64,000 nucleotides of DNA from Chryseobacterium sp. ON_d1 (lineage in GTDB: Bacteria > Bacteroidota > Bacteroidia > Flavobacteriales > Weeksellaceae). Below, in pieces: positions 1 through 6,701 of this stretch. The notes beneath the pieces are model-generated. The model had not been told where the DNA came from. It saw only the letters and a program-made list of their open reading frames with translations, and did no database searches. Numbering within the stretch: position 1 is the stretch's first letter; each line of letters begins with the position of its first letter. The position numbers and the translations under genes are program-made. Location of the stretch: NCBI RefSeq assembly GCF_006829085.1, contig NZ_BJTC01000009.1, positions 1-64,000 of the forward strand, in the 5' to 3' direction.

Positions 1-1956
1 ACCTACCACAGAAGATTGGGTTCAGATCCTGAAAAGGTCATTGTGGAAAAGTTCACTTATGATTCCCAGAACAGGCTGCTGACCCATACCCACCAGGTTG
101 GTAACAATCCTGTTGAATACCTTACTCAGAATAAATACAATGAAATTTCCCAGCTGGAATCTAAGAAGGTAGGAGGAACAGCTGCTGCATCCCCATTACA
201 GACTGTAGATTATAAATACAATATCCGGGGCTGGATGACAAAAGTTAATGATCCGTCTAATCTGCAGAATAAACTTTTTGCGTACGAACTGCGTTATAAT
301 AACCCAAACAGTCAGTTTTCTGGTTCCGCGAGGTATAATGGAAATATTTCCCAGATGTCATGGATTACCCAAAATGATGCAGTATTGAGAAATTACTCCT
401 ACGAATATGATGCTCTTAACCGTCTTAAAGAAGGACGTTTCTGGGATGCCATGAATTTGGAAAGAGGAGAATACCACGAACAGCTTACCTATGATCTTAA
501 CGGAAATATAAAAACGCTTTTAAGAAGAGGAAGACAGCTTCCGGGATATACAGCACCCGAAGTAATGGACAACCTGGAATACCATTATGAAAATGGTGAA
601 CTAAGTAATAAGTTATCCTATCTGAAAGAAATTGGAACCGGAAATGCCATCAGTGGATATCCATTAGCATCAGGAAGTACAGGAAGCACCATTACTTATG
701 ATCTCAACGGAAATATGACCACTCAATTGGATAAAGGAATTTCCTCCATCCAATATAATTATCTAAATTTACCTGGAAAGATTACCCAAAATTCCAAGAT
801 AACGGATTATATTTACAGAGCAGACGGAGTGAAGGTAAGAAAGGTTTTTGGAACAGAAACAACCGATTATCTGGATGGCTTCCAGTATACTGATTCTGTA
901 TTAAAATTTTTCCCGACAGCAGAAGGATATTTTAATGTTGAAACCGGAAAGTATGTATATAATTATACCGACCACCTAGGAAACACCAGATTAAGCTATG
1001 CTAAAAGTGGAGCAGAAACAGAGATCATTGAAGAGAGTAATTATTACCCGTTCGGATTGAAACATGAGGGATATAATGTATTGACAGGAAATCCAGCATA
1101 TAAATACAAATACACCGGAAAGGAGTTGCAAGAAATGGGAATGTATGATTATGGAACGAGATTTTATATGCCGGATATTGGCAGATGGGGTGTGCATGAT
1201 CCTCTATCTGAAATAACTTTACAGATATATAGTTATGCAGATAATAATCCTATTTTTTATAATGATCCAACAGGAATGATTGCCCAGCAACCTGAAATGC
1301 ATTTAACAATATATAAGCATAAAAGAACTGGGGAAGAGGTAAATATTAATGATGGAGTTAATGCAACTGTTTTAGTCAATGGATATGATTTTGCAAAAGC
1401 AAAAACTTATGCTAAATATTTTGATTATAATAGGGCTAGTTTAAATGGGAATTCTAATTATGAAGTAAACCAAGGATATATAGATTTTTATTACAATACC
1501 AGATATGGTAATGGTTTTAGTTTTGCATCTTTATTTGATTCAGGACCTGATAAACGAAGAATGCCTACAAGTGATGAAGATACTATGATATTGCTGGAAA
1601 TGCCTGATATAGGTAGAAGAGGACCATTAAAGGGTGCTTTAAAAGCTGTAGAAAAAAATGTTGTAAAATCACTTGTAGAAGAAGATGCTAAATTAGTAAA
1701 ACTAGCACAAGAGGCATTCAAAGGAAACAAGTTATTACGCAGAGAGGCTGAAGCTTTAGTAGAGCAATTAGGTGGAGGTAATATGAATCCTGGTATTGGA
1801 AGTAAGATTCTTGGTAAAAATATTTTTGAGGCTAGATCTAGAGGGGGGGCAAGAGTATATTTTAGACAAGGCTCTGATGGTATAGAAATCCTTGGTTATT
1901 CAAATAAACATAATCAACAAAAAGTAATAAATCAGATTTTCAAAAAAAATAAATAA
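1..1956 (+). CDS. Rhs/YD-repeat polymorphic toxin, 3' part, with RelE/HigB-like C-terminal toxin tip (5' end outside window)
   Basis: The frame is open from base 1, so the true start lies upstream; the first TTG at 16 is not a credible start. About 650 residues are visible. YD-type repeats run through the first 300 residues (YDSQNRL, YDALNRL, YDLNGN twice). The Rhs core follows at about 314-420, with DHLGNTR, YYPFG, YDYGTRFYMPDIGRW and a final NDPTG, after which the variable tip begins. The last 75 residues (about 570-646) have the pattern of RelE/HigB ribonucleases: GIGSKILG, FEARSRGGARVYF, then a short strand and NKHNQQKVI, with Arg/Lys at 607, 609, 613 and 631. Known for the family: Rhs proteins cage and deliver a C-terminal toxin to competing cells. 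That this tip is an RNase is inference. DNA becomes visibly more AT-rich after the core, as expected of an exchanged tip. Confidence 0.85.
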   Translation, partial: TYHRRLGSDPEKVIVEKFTYDSQNRLLTHTHQVGNNPVEYLTQNKYNEISQLESKKVGGTAAASPLQTVDYKYNIRGWMTKVNDPSNLQNKLFAYELRYNNPNSQFSGSARYNGNISQMSWITQNDAVLRNYSYEYDALNRLKEGRFWDAMNLERGEYHEQLTYDLNGNIKTLLRRGRQLPGYTAPEVMDNLEYHYENGELSNKLSYLKEIGTGNAISGYPLASGSTGSTITYDLNGNMTTQLDKGISSIQYNYLNLPGKITQNSKITDYIYRADGVKVRKVFGTETTDYLDGFQYTDSVLKFFPTAEGYFNVETGKYVYNYTDHLGNTRLSYAKSGAETEIIEESNYYPFGLKHEGYNVLTGNPAYKYKYTGKELQEMGMYDYGTRFYMPDIGRWGVHDPLSEITLQIYSYADNNPIFYNDPTGMIAQQPEMHLTIYKHKRTGEEVNINDGVNATVLVNGYDFAKAKTYAKYFDYNRASLNGNSNYEVNQGYIDFYYNTRYGNGFSFASLFDSGPDKRRMPTSDEDTMILLEMPDIGRRGPLKGALKAVEKNVVKSLVEEDAKLVKLAQEAFKGNKLLRREAEALVEQLGGGNMNPGIGSKILGKNIFEARSRGGARVYFRQGSDGIEILGYSNKHNQQKVINQIFKKNK

Positions 1957-1958
1957 TT

Positions 1959-2297
1959 ATGAAGGATTTTAAAGTAATCTTTCCAAGTGGATATAATATT
2001 AATGATTATTATGATGATAATATTGACTTAAATATTATTCTTCCTACAGGACGTGTTTTTTTTTCAACTTTTTTTACAATGTTGAATATAAATAATCTCA
2101 TTGAAAAAGATAATACATTATACTTTTGGGCAATGGATATGATTATTGTAAAAGATCTGAGAAAAGAGACAATACGAAATGTCATACTCAAAATGATTGA
2201 TGATGGTTATCTTGAGTCTGCATGTTCAGATATAGGTGAAATTAACGAAATTTTCTCTAATATTGAAACCTATAATGATATAACTTGTAATATATAG
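1959..2297 (+). CDS. putative immunity protein for the Rhs toxin
   Basis: A 112-residue acidic protein starts two bases after the Rhs stop, the usual place for the gene that protects the producer from its own Rhs tip. It has no signal peptide or membrane segment, so it should be cytoplasmic, where an RNase would act. Seen features are an Asp-rich N-terminus, a central GRVFFSTFF strand-like stretch, a FWAMDMIIV segment and a helical second half. It does not show the helix-turn-helix or ribbon-helix-helix of RelB, HigA or ParD antitoxins, so it is not a typical antitoxin. I do not recognise the family; the immunity role rests on position and size. Confidence 0.65.
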   Translation: MKDFKVIFPSGYNINDYYDDNIDLNIILPTGRVFFSTFFTMLNINNLIEKDNTLYFWAMDMIIVKDLRKETIRNVILKMIDDGYLESACSDIGEINEIFSNIETYNDITCNI

Positions 2298-2322
2298 TCA
2301 TTAAACTTGGATTCCCCGCTGG

Positions 2323-2341
2323 CGCGAGCGTCTCGCTCGTG
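2323..2341. repeat. short GC-rich hairpin after the immunity gene
   Basis: CGCGAGCG and CGCTCGTG flank a TCT loop, with one G-T pair. No T-run follows, so it looks more like a small palindromic repeat than a terminator. Confidence 0.5.
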
Positions 2342-2533
2342 TCCACAAATAAATAAAGAGGTTGTCTCCTTTTATTTTCTTGTATTAAGAAACTATATTA
2401 ATATATAACGATTATCATCAAAGTTAATAAACAATTACCTTTGTAAATTATATAAAATGAACAGGTTATATTTTTGTACTCCAAAAATCTGTATATTGGT
2501 ATTACCAAATTAAAGCGTAATCCGAAAAGCCCT

Positions 2534-2634
2534 GCTACCGCACGATTGCATCATGTAGCAGACAGATAAAAAACCTCCCCCGCTCTCCCCGCTACCGCAC
2601 GATTGCATCGTGTGGCAGACAGATAAAAAACCTC
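2534..2634. repeat. two tandem copies of a 44-base palindromic unit
   Basis: Copies at 2534-2577 and 2591-2634 share the same layout: a CTACCGCACGAT arm, a TGC loop, a near-complementary arm, then CAGACAGATAAAAAACCTC. They differ at only three or so positions and start 57 bases apart. Each can fold as an imperfect hairpin. They resemble REP-type elements rather than a CRISPR array, because there are only two units and the spacer is 13 bases. Confidence 0.7.
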
Positions 2635-2653
2635 GCATTTTGCGAGGTTTTTT
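2625..2653 (+). terminator. rho-independent terminator
   Basis: CCTCGCA and TGCGAGG pair across a TTT loop, flanked by six A before and six T after, so it could work in both directions. Confidence 0.7.
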
Positions 2654-2756
2654 GCTTGTTTAGTTTTAAAATTTTGTATAGTATTACCAACGAGAAAGAA
2701 CAGATATTCTTTTGTTGCAGGATCAAGCTTGTCGATATCTTCAATACCCTTGCTGT

Positions 2757-2775
2757 CACACGAATCATTCGTGTG
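2757..2775. repeat. perfect 9-base inverted repeat (CACACGAAT stem)
   Basis: CACACGAAT and ATTCGTGTG are separated by one C. A related stem, CACACGAA, recurs at 2927-2946 just before the small membrane gene. Confidence 0.6.
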
Positions 2776-2926
2776 GAACTTATACTATCAAATCAATATC
2801 TATCGTGTGTGATGTCGATATAGTAATTCAGAATAATAAAGAGCATCTGTTAAAATATAAGATCATAAAAAACAAAAATTTTTAGGAATTCAACCTGATG
2901 GTTTGATCTATAGTTTTAAATTAAAC

Positions 2927-2946
2927 CACACGAAAAGATTCGTGTG
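2927..2946. repeat. inverted repeat (CACACGAA stem) upstream of small membrane gene
   Basis: CACACGAA and TTCGTGTG flank an AAGA loop. It is the second occurrence of this stem within 200 bases and ends 21 bases before the next ATG, so it may shape that transcript's leader. Confidence 0.55.
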
Positions 2947-2967
2947 TGAGACAAAATAAAAATAATT

Positions 2968-3153
2968 ATGAATAATAGAATTGTAAAATCAATTATATAC
3001 TTATTGAAATTTTGTGGAATTATCATATTGATCGATATTACATATAATATTGCAGTGTTTCATCAATTAAAATCAGCTAACATAATATTTGATGTTATTT
3101 TTGGTTTTTTGTTTTGGATATTATTCATTTTTTCTGGTAAACTTCCTAAATAA
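2968..3153 (+). CDS. small two-helix membrane protein, unknown function
   Basis: A 61-residue protein with two hydrophobic stretches (about residues 9-29 and 38-57), an Arg/Lys start and a Lys end, so it should cross the inner membrane twice. ATG follows an A-rich leader with AATAATT just upstream, as in its neighbours. Its base composition is as AT-rich as the Rhs tip region. It sits in the Rhs accessory zone, so a leftover immunity or accessory protein is possible. I do not recognise the family. Confidence 0.5.
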   Translation: MNNRIVKSIIYLLKFCGIIILIDITYNIAVFHQLKSANIIFDVIFGFLFWILFIFSGKLPK

Positions 3154-3493
3154 TATTTTGAAATCCTTGATAACACCATAATCTTCCTTGTACATATGCA
3201 TATAAATAAAAACCACTGCTAGTTTAAACTGCAGTGGTTTATTCTGGATTGAGAAAGTCATTTCCACGGTCAAGCAGCATAGCCTGATAAAGCAAGTTTT
3301 ACAACTTTGTACAGCAGTAGAATATTGAAACTGGAATATTTTCTCTCCCAGACAAATGATGCGCTGTCAGGAATGAAAAAAAGCTACTGCTCTTAGAGAA
3401 TTTTAGTTCAATAGAAAAAATAAATACCTTCGTTAACCTCAGATTTTCTCATGTAAAGATCTGTATATTTATCTGTAAAAATATCCTGTATCC
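3154..3493. other. gap with terminator hairpin and possible gene remnant
   Basis: No intact gene lies in these 340 bases. A perfect hairpin at 3211-3239 acts as a terminator candidate. On the minus strand, immediately before that hairpin, 19 sense codons run from about 3299 to a TAA at 3239-3241 and read like an intact protein C-terminus. Upstream the frame is blocked, so this may be the tail of a deleted leftward gene. Confidence 0.4.
3209..3243. terminator. bidirectional terminator-like hairpin
   Basis: AACCACTGC and GCAGTGGTT pair exactly across a 11-base loop, with A-rich and T-rich flanks. Confidence 0.65.
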
Positions 3494-3967
3494 ATGACAA
3501 AAATTCCTATTCTGGATTACCTTACCAAAGTAGTCAACAGTGAAAATGTAGATGAATTTACAACCTATCAGATCTATCCTACCGCGATTTCAAAAACACT
3601 TGGATTTCAAATAACTGATGTTGCCTCCGGAGAAGCCAAAGTCTCCATCAATGCAGATCATGAAATACATGGAAATCAACAGGGAACCATCCATGGCGGA
3701 TTACTATGTGAACTGGCAGATGCAGCCATCGGAACAGCTCACTCTACTCTGATGAATGAAGGTGAAAGCTTTACCAGTATTGAACTTAAGATCAATTTTT
3801 TCCGTCCAACCTGGAAAGATAAACTTACGGCTTATGCAAAGCCCATACAATCAGGTAAAACCATCACTGTCTATCATTGCGAAATATCCAATACCGAAGG
3901 AAAACTGGTGGCAGCAGTAACCAGCACTGTTATGACCTTAAGAGGTGATAAGGCAAAAGGAAGATAA
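3494..3967 (+). CDS. PaaI-like hotdog-fold thioesterase
   Basis: A 157-residue cytoplasmic protein of usual length for the PaaI/YbgC-like hotdog thioesterases, which release CoA from acyl- or aryl-CoA. The hallmark lies at about 67-80: HGG (67-69), then a helix with Glu73 and Asp76, the expected position of the catalytic acid. The later strand ending in NFFRP is also typical. The next gene, a hydrolase, starts 45 bases downstream on the same strand and may be cotranscribed. The substrate cannot be read from the sequence. Confidence 0.85.
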   Translation: MTKIPILDYLTKVVNSENVDEFTTYQIYPTAISKTLGFQITDVASGEAKVSINADHEIHGNQQGTIHGGLLCELADAAIGTAHSTLMNEGESFTSIELKINFFRPTWKDKLTAYAKPIQSGKTITVYHCEISNTEGKLVAAVTSTVMTLRGDKAKGR

Positions 3968-4012
3968 TCTGGTATTTAGTAATAAATCCCCCTTTACAAT
4001 TGTTATACTAAT

Positions 4013-4930
4013 ATGAAAACAGTTGCACTCCTATTCTTTTTTTTCGTTTCTCTGACCGTTGTTTCAGCTCAGAATCACCCGTCAGAAGGTTACTTTGAAA
4101 CCTCAGATCATGTAAAGATCAAATATAAAGTCTCCGGAAAAGGAGAAACCTGTATTTATATTCCAGGCGGTCCGGGGCAGGGATATCCATCTTTTGAACT
4201 GATGGGAGGCAATACCCTTGAAAAAAACATGCAGATGGTTTACATGGATCAGCGGGGTTCCGGGGAATCCAGCACATCGGAAAATTATCATCTTGATAAA
4301 ATGGTTCAGGATATTGAAGAAGTGAGACAGCATCTGAAATTGAACAAGGTATTCTTACTGGCTCATTCCTTTGGCGGAATCATAGCAGTCAATTATGCAA
4401 AAAAATATCCTCAGTATACCAAAGGAATCATTCTGGCCAACGTTACGCTTCATTTTCTGAATGAAGAATCCGTCAAAGAACAGATTGAATATGGAAACAG
4501 TCTTCTACAGGCAAAAAACAGACTTGTTTCTAAAGACAGCCTTTCTTTAGAGCTTTCTAAAATCAGCAGTGCATTAAGGAAAAAAAGAATCGGGTATAAA
4601 TTTCTTACTGAAGATATCGAAACCATAAAGCAGATGGATAAAATAGATTCTCTCCATCCCCGCATCATCGACTTCGGAATGGCAGTGATCTCAAAACCCA
4701 AAGATTTCCCTGAATATTATGCCGATTATGCACCCATCACCAGGGACATTCGTGTTCCGGTACTTATCATTACCGGAAAAAATGATAAAGCAGTCGGAAC
4801 TCAGCATTATAAAACCTTCCAGTTTCCCAATCAAAAAGTAGTTTCTATTGATGGCGGACATCTTTTGTACTACGAGAAAAATAAAGAATTTGCGAAGTCT
4901 GTTACTCATTTCGTAAAAACAACGAAGTAA
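4013..4930 (+). CDS. secreted alpha/beta hydrolase, proline-iminopeptidase-like (S33)
   Basis: A 305-residue protein with a signal peptide (residues 1-20, ending SAQ), so it is exported. The alpha/beta hydrolase hallmarks are present: PGGPGQG (51-57) for the oxyanion hole, DQRGSG at 79-84, the nucleophile elbow AHSFGG with Ser119, Asp258 in GKND, and His283 in DGGHL. The PGGPG plus DQRGSG combination is typical of the proline iminopeptidase branch (S33), but related esterases share it. It probably forms a short operon with the thioesterase before it. Confidence 0.8.
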   Translation: MKTVALLFFFFVSLTVVSAQNHPSEGYFETSDHVKIKYKVSGKGETCIYIPGGPGQGYPSFELMGGNTLEKNMQMVYMDQRGSGESSTSENYHLDKMVQDIEEVRQHLKLNKVFLLAHSFGGIIAVNYAKKYPQYTKGIILANVTLHFLNEESVKEQIEYGNSLLQAKNRLVSKDSLSLELSKISSALRKKRIGYKFLTEDIETIKQMDKIDSLHPRIIDFGMAVISKPKDFPEYYADYAPITRDIRVPVLIITGKNDKAVGTQHYKTFQFPNQKVVSIDGGHLLYYEKNKEFAKSVTHFVKTTK

Positions 4931-4955
4931 TAGCAGCTTTTATTTTTATAATCAA

Positions 4956-4988
4956 TTTTATGGCGCGGCCTCCGGCCGCGCCATAAAA
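4956..4988. terminator. very GC-rich perfect palindrome between convergent genes
   Basis: TTTTATGGCGCGGCC and its exact complement are separated by TCC: a 15-base perfect stem with A/T-rich ends. It lies after the rightward hydrolase gene and could terminate both strands. Its GC content is strikingly different from the surroundings. Confidence 0.65.
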
Positions 4989-5012
4989 TTCTCCCATAAA
5001 AACATTCATAAA

Positions 5013-5050
5013 AAAACCCGGCTGTTTCAAATTTGAAACAGCCGGGTTTT
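5013..5050 (-). terminator. terminator of mdh
   Basis: AAACCCGGCTGTTTCAAA and its exact complement form a long perfect stem with T-run on either side, placed 36 bases after the mdh stop on the minus strand. Confidence 0.85.
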
Positions 5051-5085
5051 ATCTGTTAATTTCTGCTTAAAAGGCAGGTAAATCA

Positions 5086-6012
5086 TTAAAATTTCAAATC
5101 TCCATTCACTTCTCTTACCGCATTAGCAGCTTCAGCGAATTTCAATTGCTCTTCAGCAGTCAATGTTACATTTACGATTGATTCTACTCCGTTAGCTCCG
5201 ATGATAGCCGGAACACCTAAGCAGATATCGTTTTGTCCGTATTCTCCTTCAAGCATTAAAGAACAAGGGATCATTTTCTTCTGGTCACATGCAATGGCCT
5301 GAACCATTACAGAAACAGCTGCTCCTGGAGCATACCACGCAGAAGTTCCTAATAATTTGGTAAGAGTAGCTCCTCCTACTTTCGTTTCTTCGATTACATA
5401 TTTTTGTTGTTCATCACTCAGAAACTCAGTTACAGGAACACCGTTTCTTGTAGCTTTGCTCAATAATGGAAGCATACCTGTATCACTGTGAGCAGCGATT
5501 ACCATTCCGTCAACATCAGAAATCGGAGCTTCTAATGCTTCGGCCAATCTGTATTTGAATCTTGCAGAGTCTAATGCACCACCCATTCCGATGATTTTGT
5601 GCTTAGGAAGACCTGAAGTTTTGTGAACAAGGTAAGCCATAGTATCCATTGGGTTAGAAACTACGATAATGATTACTTCCGGAGAGTGTTTTACTAAGTT
5701 TTCAGTAACGTCTTTCACGATACCAGCGTTGATACCGATCAGTTCTTCTCTTGTCATTCCAGGTTTTCTTGGAATCCCTGAAGTGATTACTGCTACATGA
5801 GAACCTGCAGTTTTGCTGTAGTCTCCTGTTGTACCCGTAATTTTTGTATCAAATCCGTTAAGAGATGCTGTCTGCATCAAATCCATTGCTTTTCCTTCAG
5901 CAAACCCTTCTTTAATGTCTACCAAAACTACTTCTGAACAGAAGTTCTTCATTGCGATGTATTCTGCACAGCTTGCTCCTACAGCGCCTGCACCTACTAC
6001 AGTTACTTTCAT
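5086..6012 (-). CDS. mdh: malate dehydrogenase
   Basis: A 308-residue NAD-dependent malate dehydrogenase of the LDH-like type, interconverting malate and oxaloacetate in the TCA cycle. Seen motifs: the Rossmann glycines GAGAVG (7-12), the mobile loop PRKPGMTREEL with the substrate-binding arginines, VSNPMDT, GGALDSARF with the catalytic Asp, and the catalytic His in AAHSDTG. The last differs from the common GGHGDT by having Ser for Gly. Length is normal. A canonical Bacteroidota promoter lies upstream and a strong terminator downstream, so the gene is probably monocistronic. Confidence 0.95.
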   Translation of the reverse strand: MKVTVVGAGAVGASCAEYIAMKNFCSEVVLVDIKEGFAEGKAMDLMQTASLNGFDTKITGTTGDYSKTAGSHVAVITSGIPRKPGMTREELIGINAGIVKDVTENLVKHSPEVIIIVVSNPMDTMAYLVHKTSGLPKHKIIGMGGALDSARFKYRLAEALEAPISDVDGMVIAAHSDTGMLPLLSKATRNGVPVTEFLSDEQQKYVIEETKVGGATLTKLLGTSAWYAPGAAVSVMVQAIACDQKKMIPCSLMLEGEYGQNDICLGVPAIIGANGVESIVNVTLTAEEQLKFAEAANAVREVNGDLKF

Positions 6013-6067
6013 ATTGTTACTTTTTAAATTATTTTTTTGTTAGTTAAGTTTTAAATTTGAAACTCCC

Positions 6068-6098
6068 CAAATTTAACAATTCCTGAAAAAATGCGCAA
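6068..6098 (-). promoter_or_regulatory. promoter of mdh
   Basis: Read on the minus strand, TTG (6098-6096), exactly 20 bases, then TAAATTTG (6075-6068). This matches the Bacteroidota consensus TTG-N19/21-TAnnTTTG. It lies 56 bases before the mdh ATG. Confidence 0.75.
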
Positions 6099-6129
6099 TT
6101 TTTCAGAAATTTAATTAGAATTAAATGAA

Positions 6130-6681
6130 TTAATTAACGTTCAGTAAAAACGTATAGAGTTTTCTCGCTCCTGAAAGCACTTTGCTGTAGTTTTCTTCAG
6201 CCACTTCCGTATCCAGGACTTCTTTAAAGTTTTTCCACATAGGCCCTGTATTTTCCTGATAACATCCGAAAAAGTTGAAAGTAACCTCATCGAAACCGTC
6301 TGTTTTAGAAAGCTGTTTTGCAATAACATTCCCTCCCAGCGTAGAACCTTCAATCACATACATAGCGCCAAGGGCTTCATGCTCATTATCAAATTCAAGA
6401 TGATGGGAAGCTTCCTGATTTTTCAGAGAAAGGCTTTTAAGGTCTTTTTCAATGAGGGAAAGCTTTTTTCTTGCATCGAGCTGAAGTTTTGCGGCATACT
6501 TATCCGAAAGACTGCTGAATATTTTATCTTCGCTGTGGAGAAGCATCAGGTAATTGGTATGGATGATTTTTTTATAATCCTCTAAAGTGAAAGTCTTATT
6601 GAAAATCTTTTCAGAATTAAAAAGTTTTTCTGCTGCATCGTGATAGTCTGCCGTATTCTGTTTAAGATATTCTGATACCAT
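6130..6681 (-). CDS. bphO: heme oxygenase, bacteriophytochrome-associated (BphO-like)
   Basis: A 183-residue all-helical protein of the bacterial heme oxygenase family, which opens heme to biliverdin, releasing CO and iron. His14 in DYHDAAEK fits the proximal heme ligand, and GAMYVIEGSTLGG (about 105-117) fits the conserved distal helix. It lies 20 bases downstream of the phytochrome gene on the same strand, the classical bphP-bphO pairing, so its likely job is to supply the biliverdin chromophore. No signal peptide; cytoplasmic. Confidence 0.85.
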   Translation of the reverse strand: MVSEYLKQNTADYHDAAEKLFNSEKIFNKTFTLEDYKKIIHTNYLMLLHSEDKIFSSLSDKYAAKLQLDARKKLSLIEKDLKSLSLKNQEASHHLEFDNEHEALGAMYVIEGSTLGGNVIAKQLSKTDGFDEVTFNFFGCYQENTGPMWKNFKEVLDTEVAEENYSKVLSGARKLYTFLLNVN

Positions 6682-6701
6682 AATAACATTTTAAAAGTTT
6701 C

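Larger units (their letters stand above)
2298..2967. other. gene-free gap with palindromic repeats and coding debris
   Basis: This 670-base stretch has no credible gene. It contains a small GC-rich hairpin at 2323-2341, two tandem copies of a 44-base palindromic unit, a terminator, and two stem-loops built on CACACGAA. A run of 23 sense codons ending at a TAG near 2885 may be leftover coding sequence, as is common downstream of Rhs genes where old tips and immunity genes decay, but I cannot assign it. Confidence 0.6.

Noticed and set aside
2534..2634. CRISPR-like direct repeats
   Set aside because: Only two units with a 13-base spacer, and no cas genes in the window.
2841..2885. 23-codon sense run as a small gene
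   Set aside because: No start codon or ribosome site; kept only as possible debris in the gap description.
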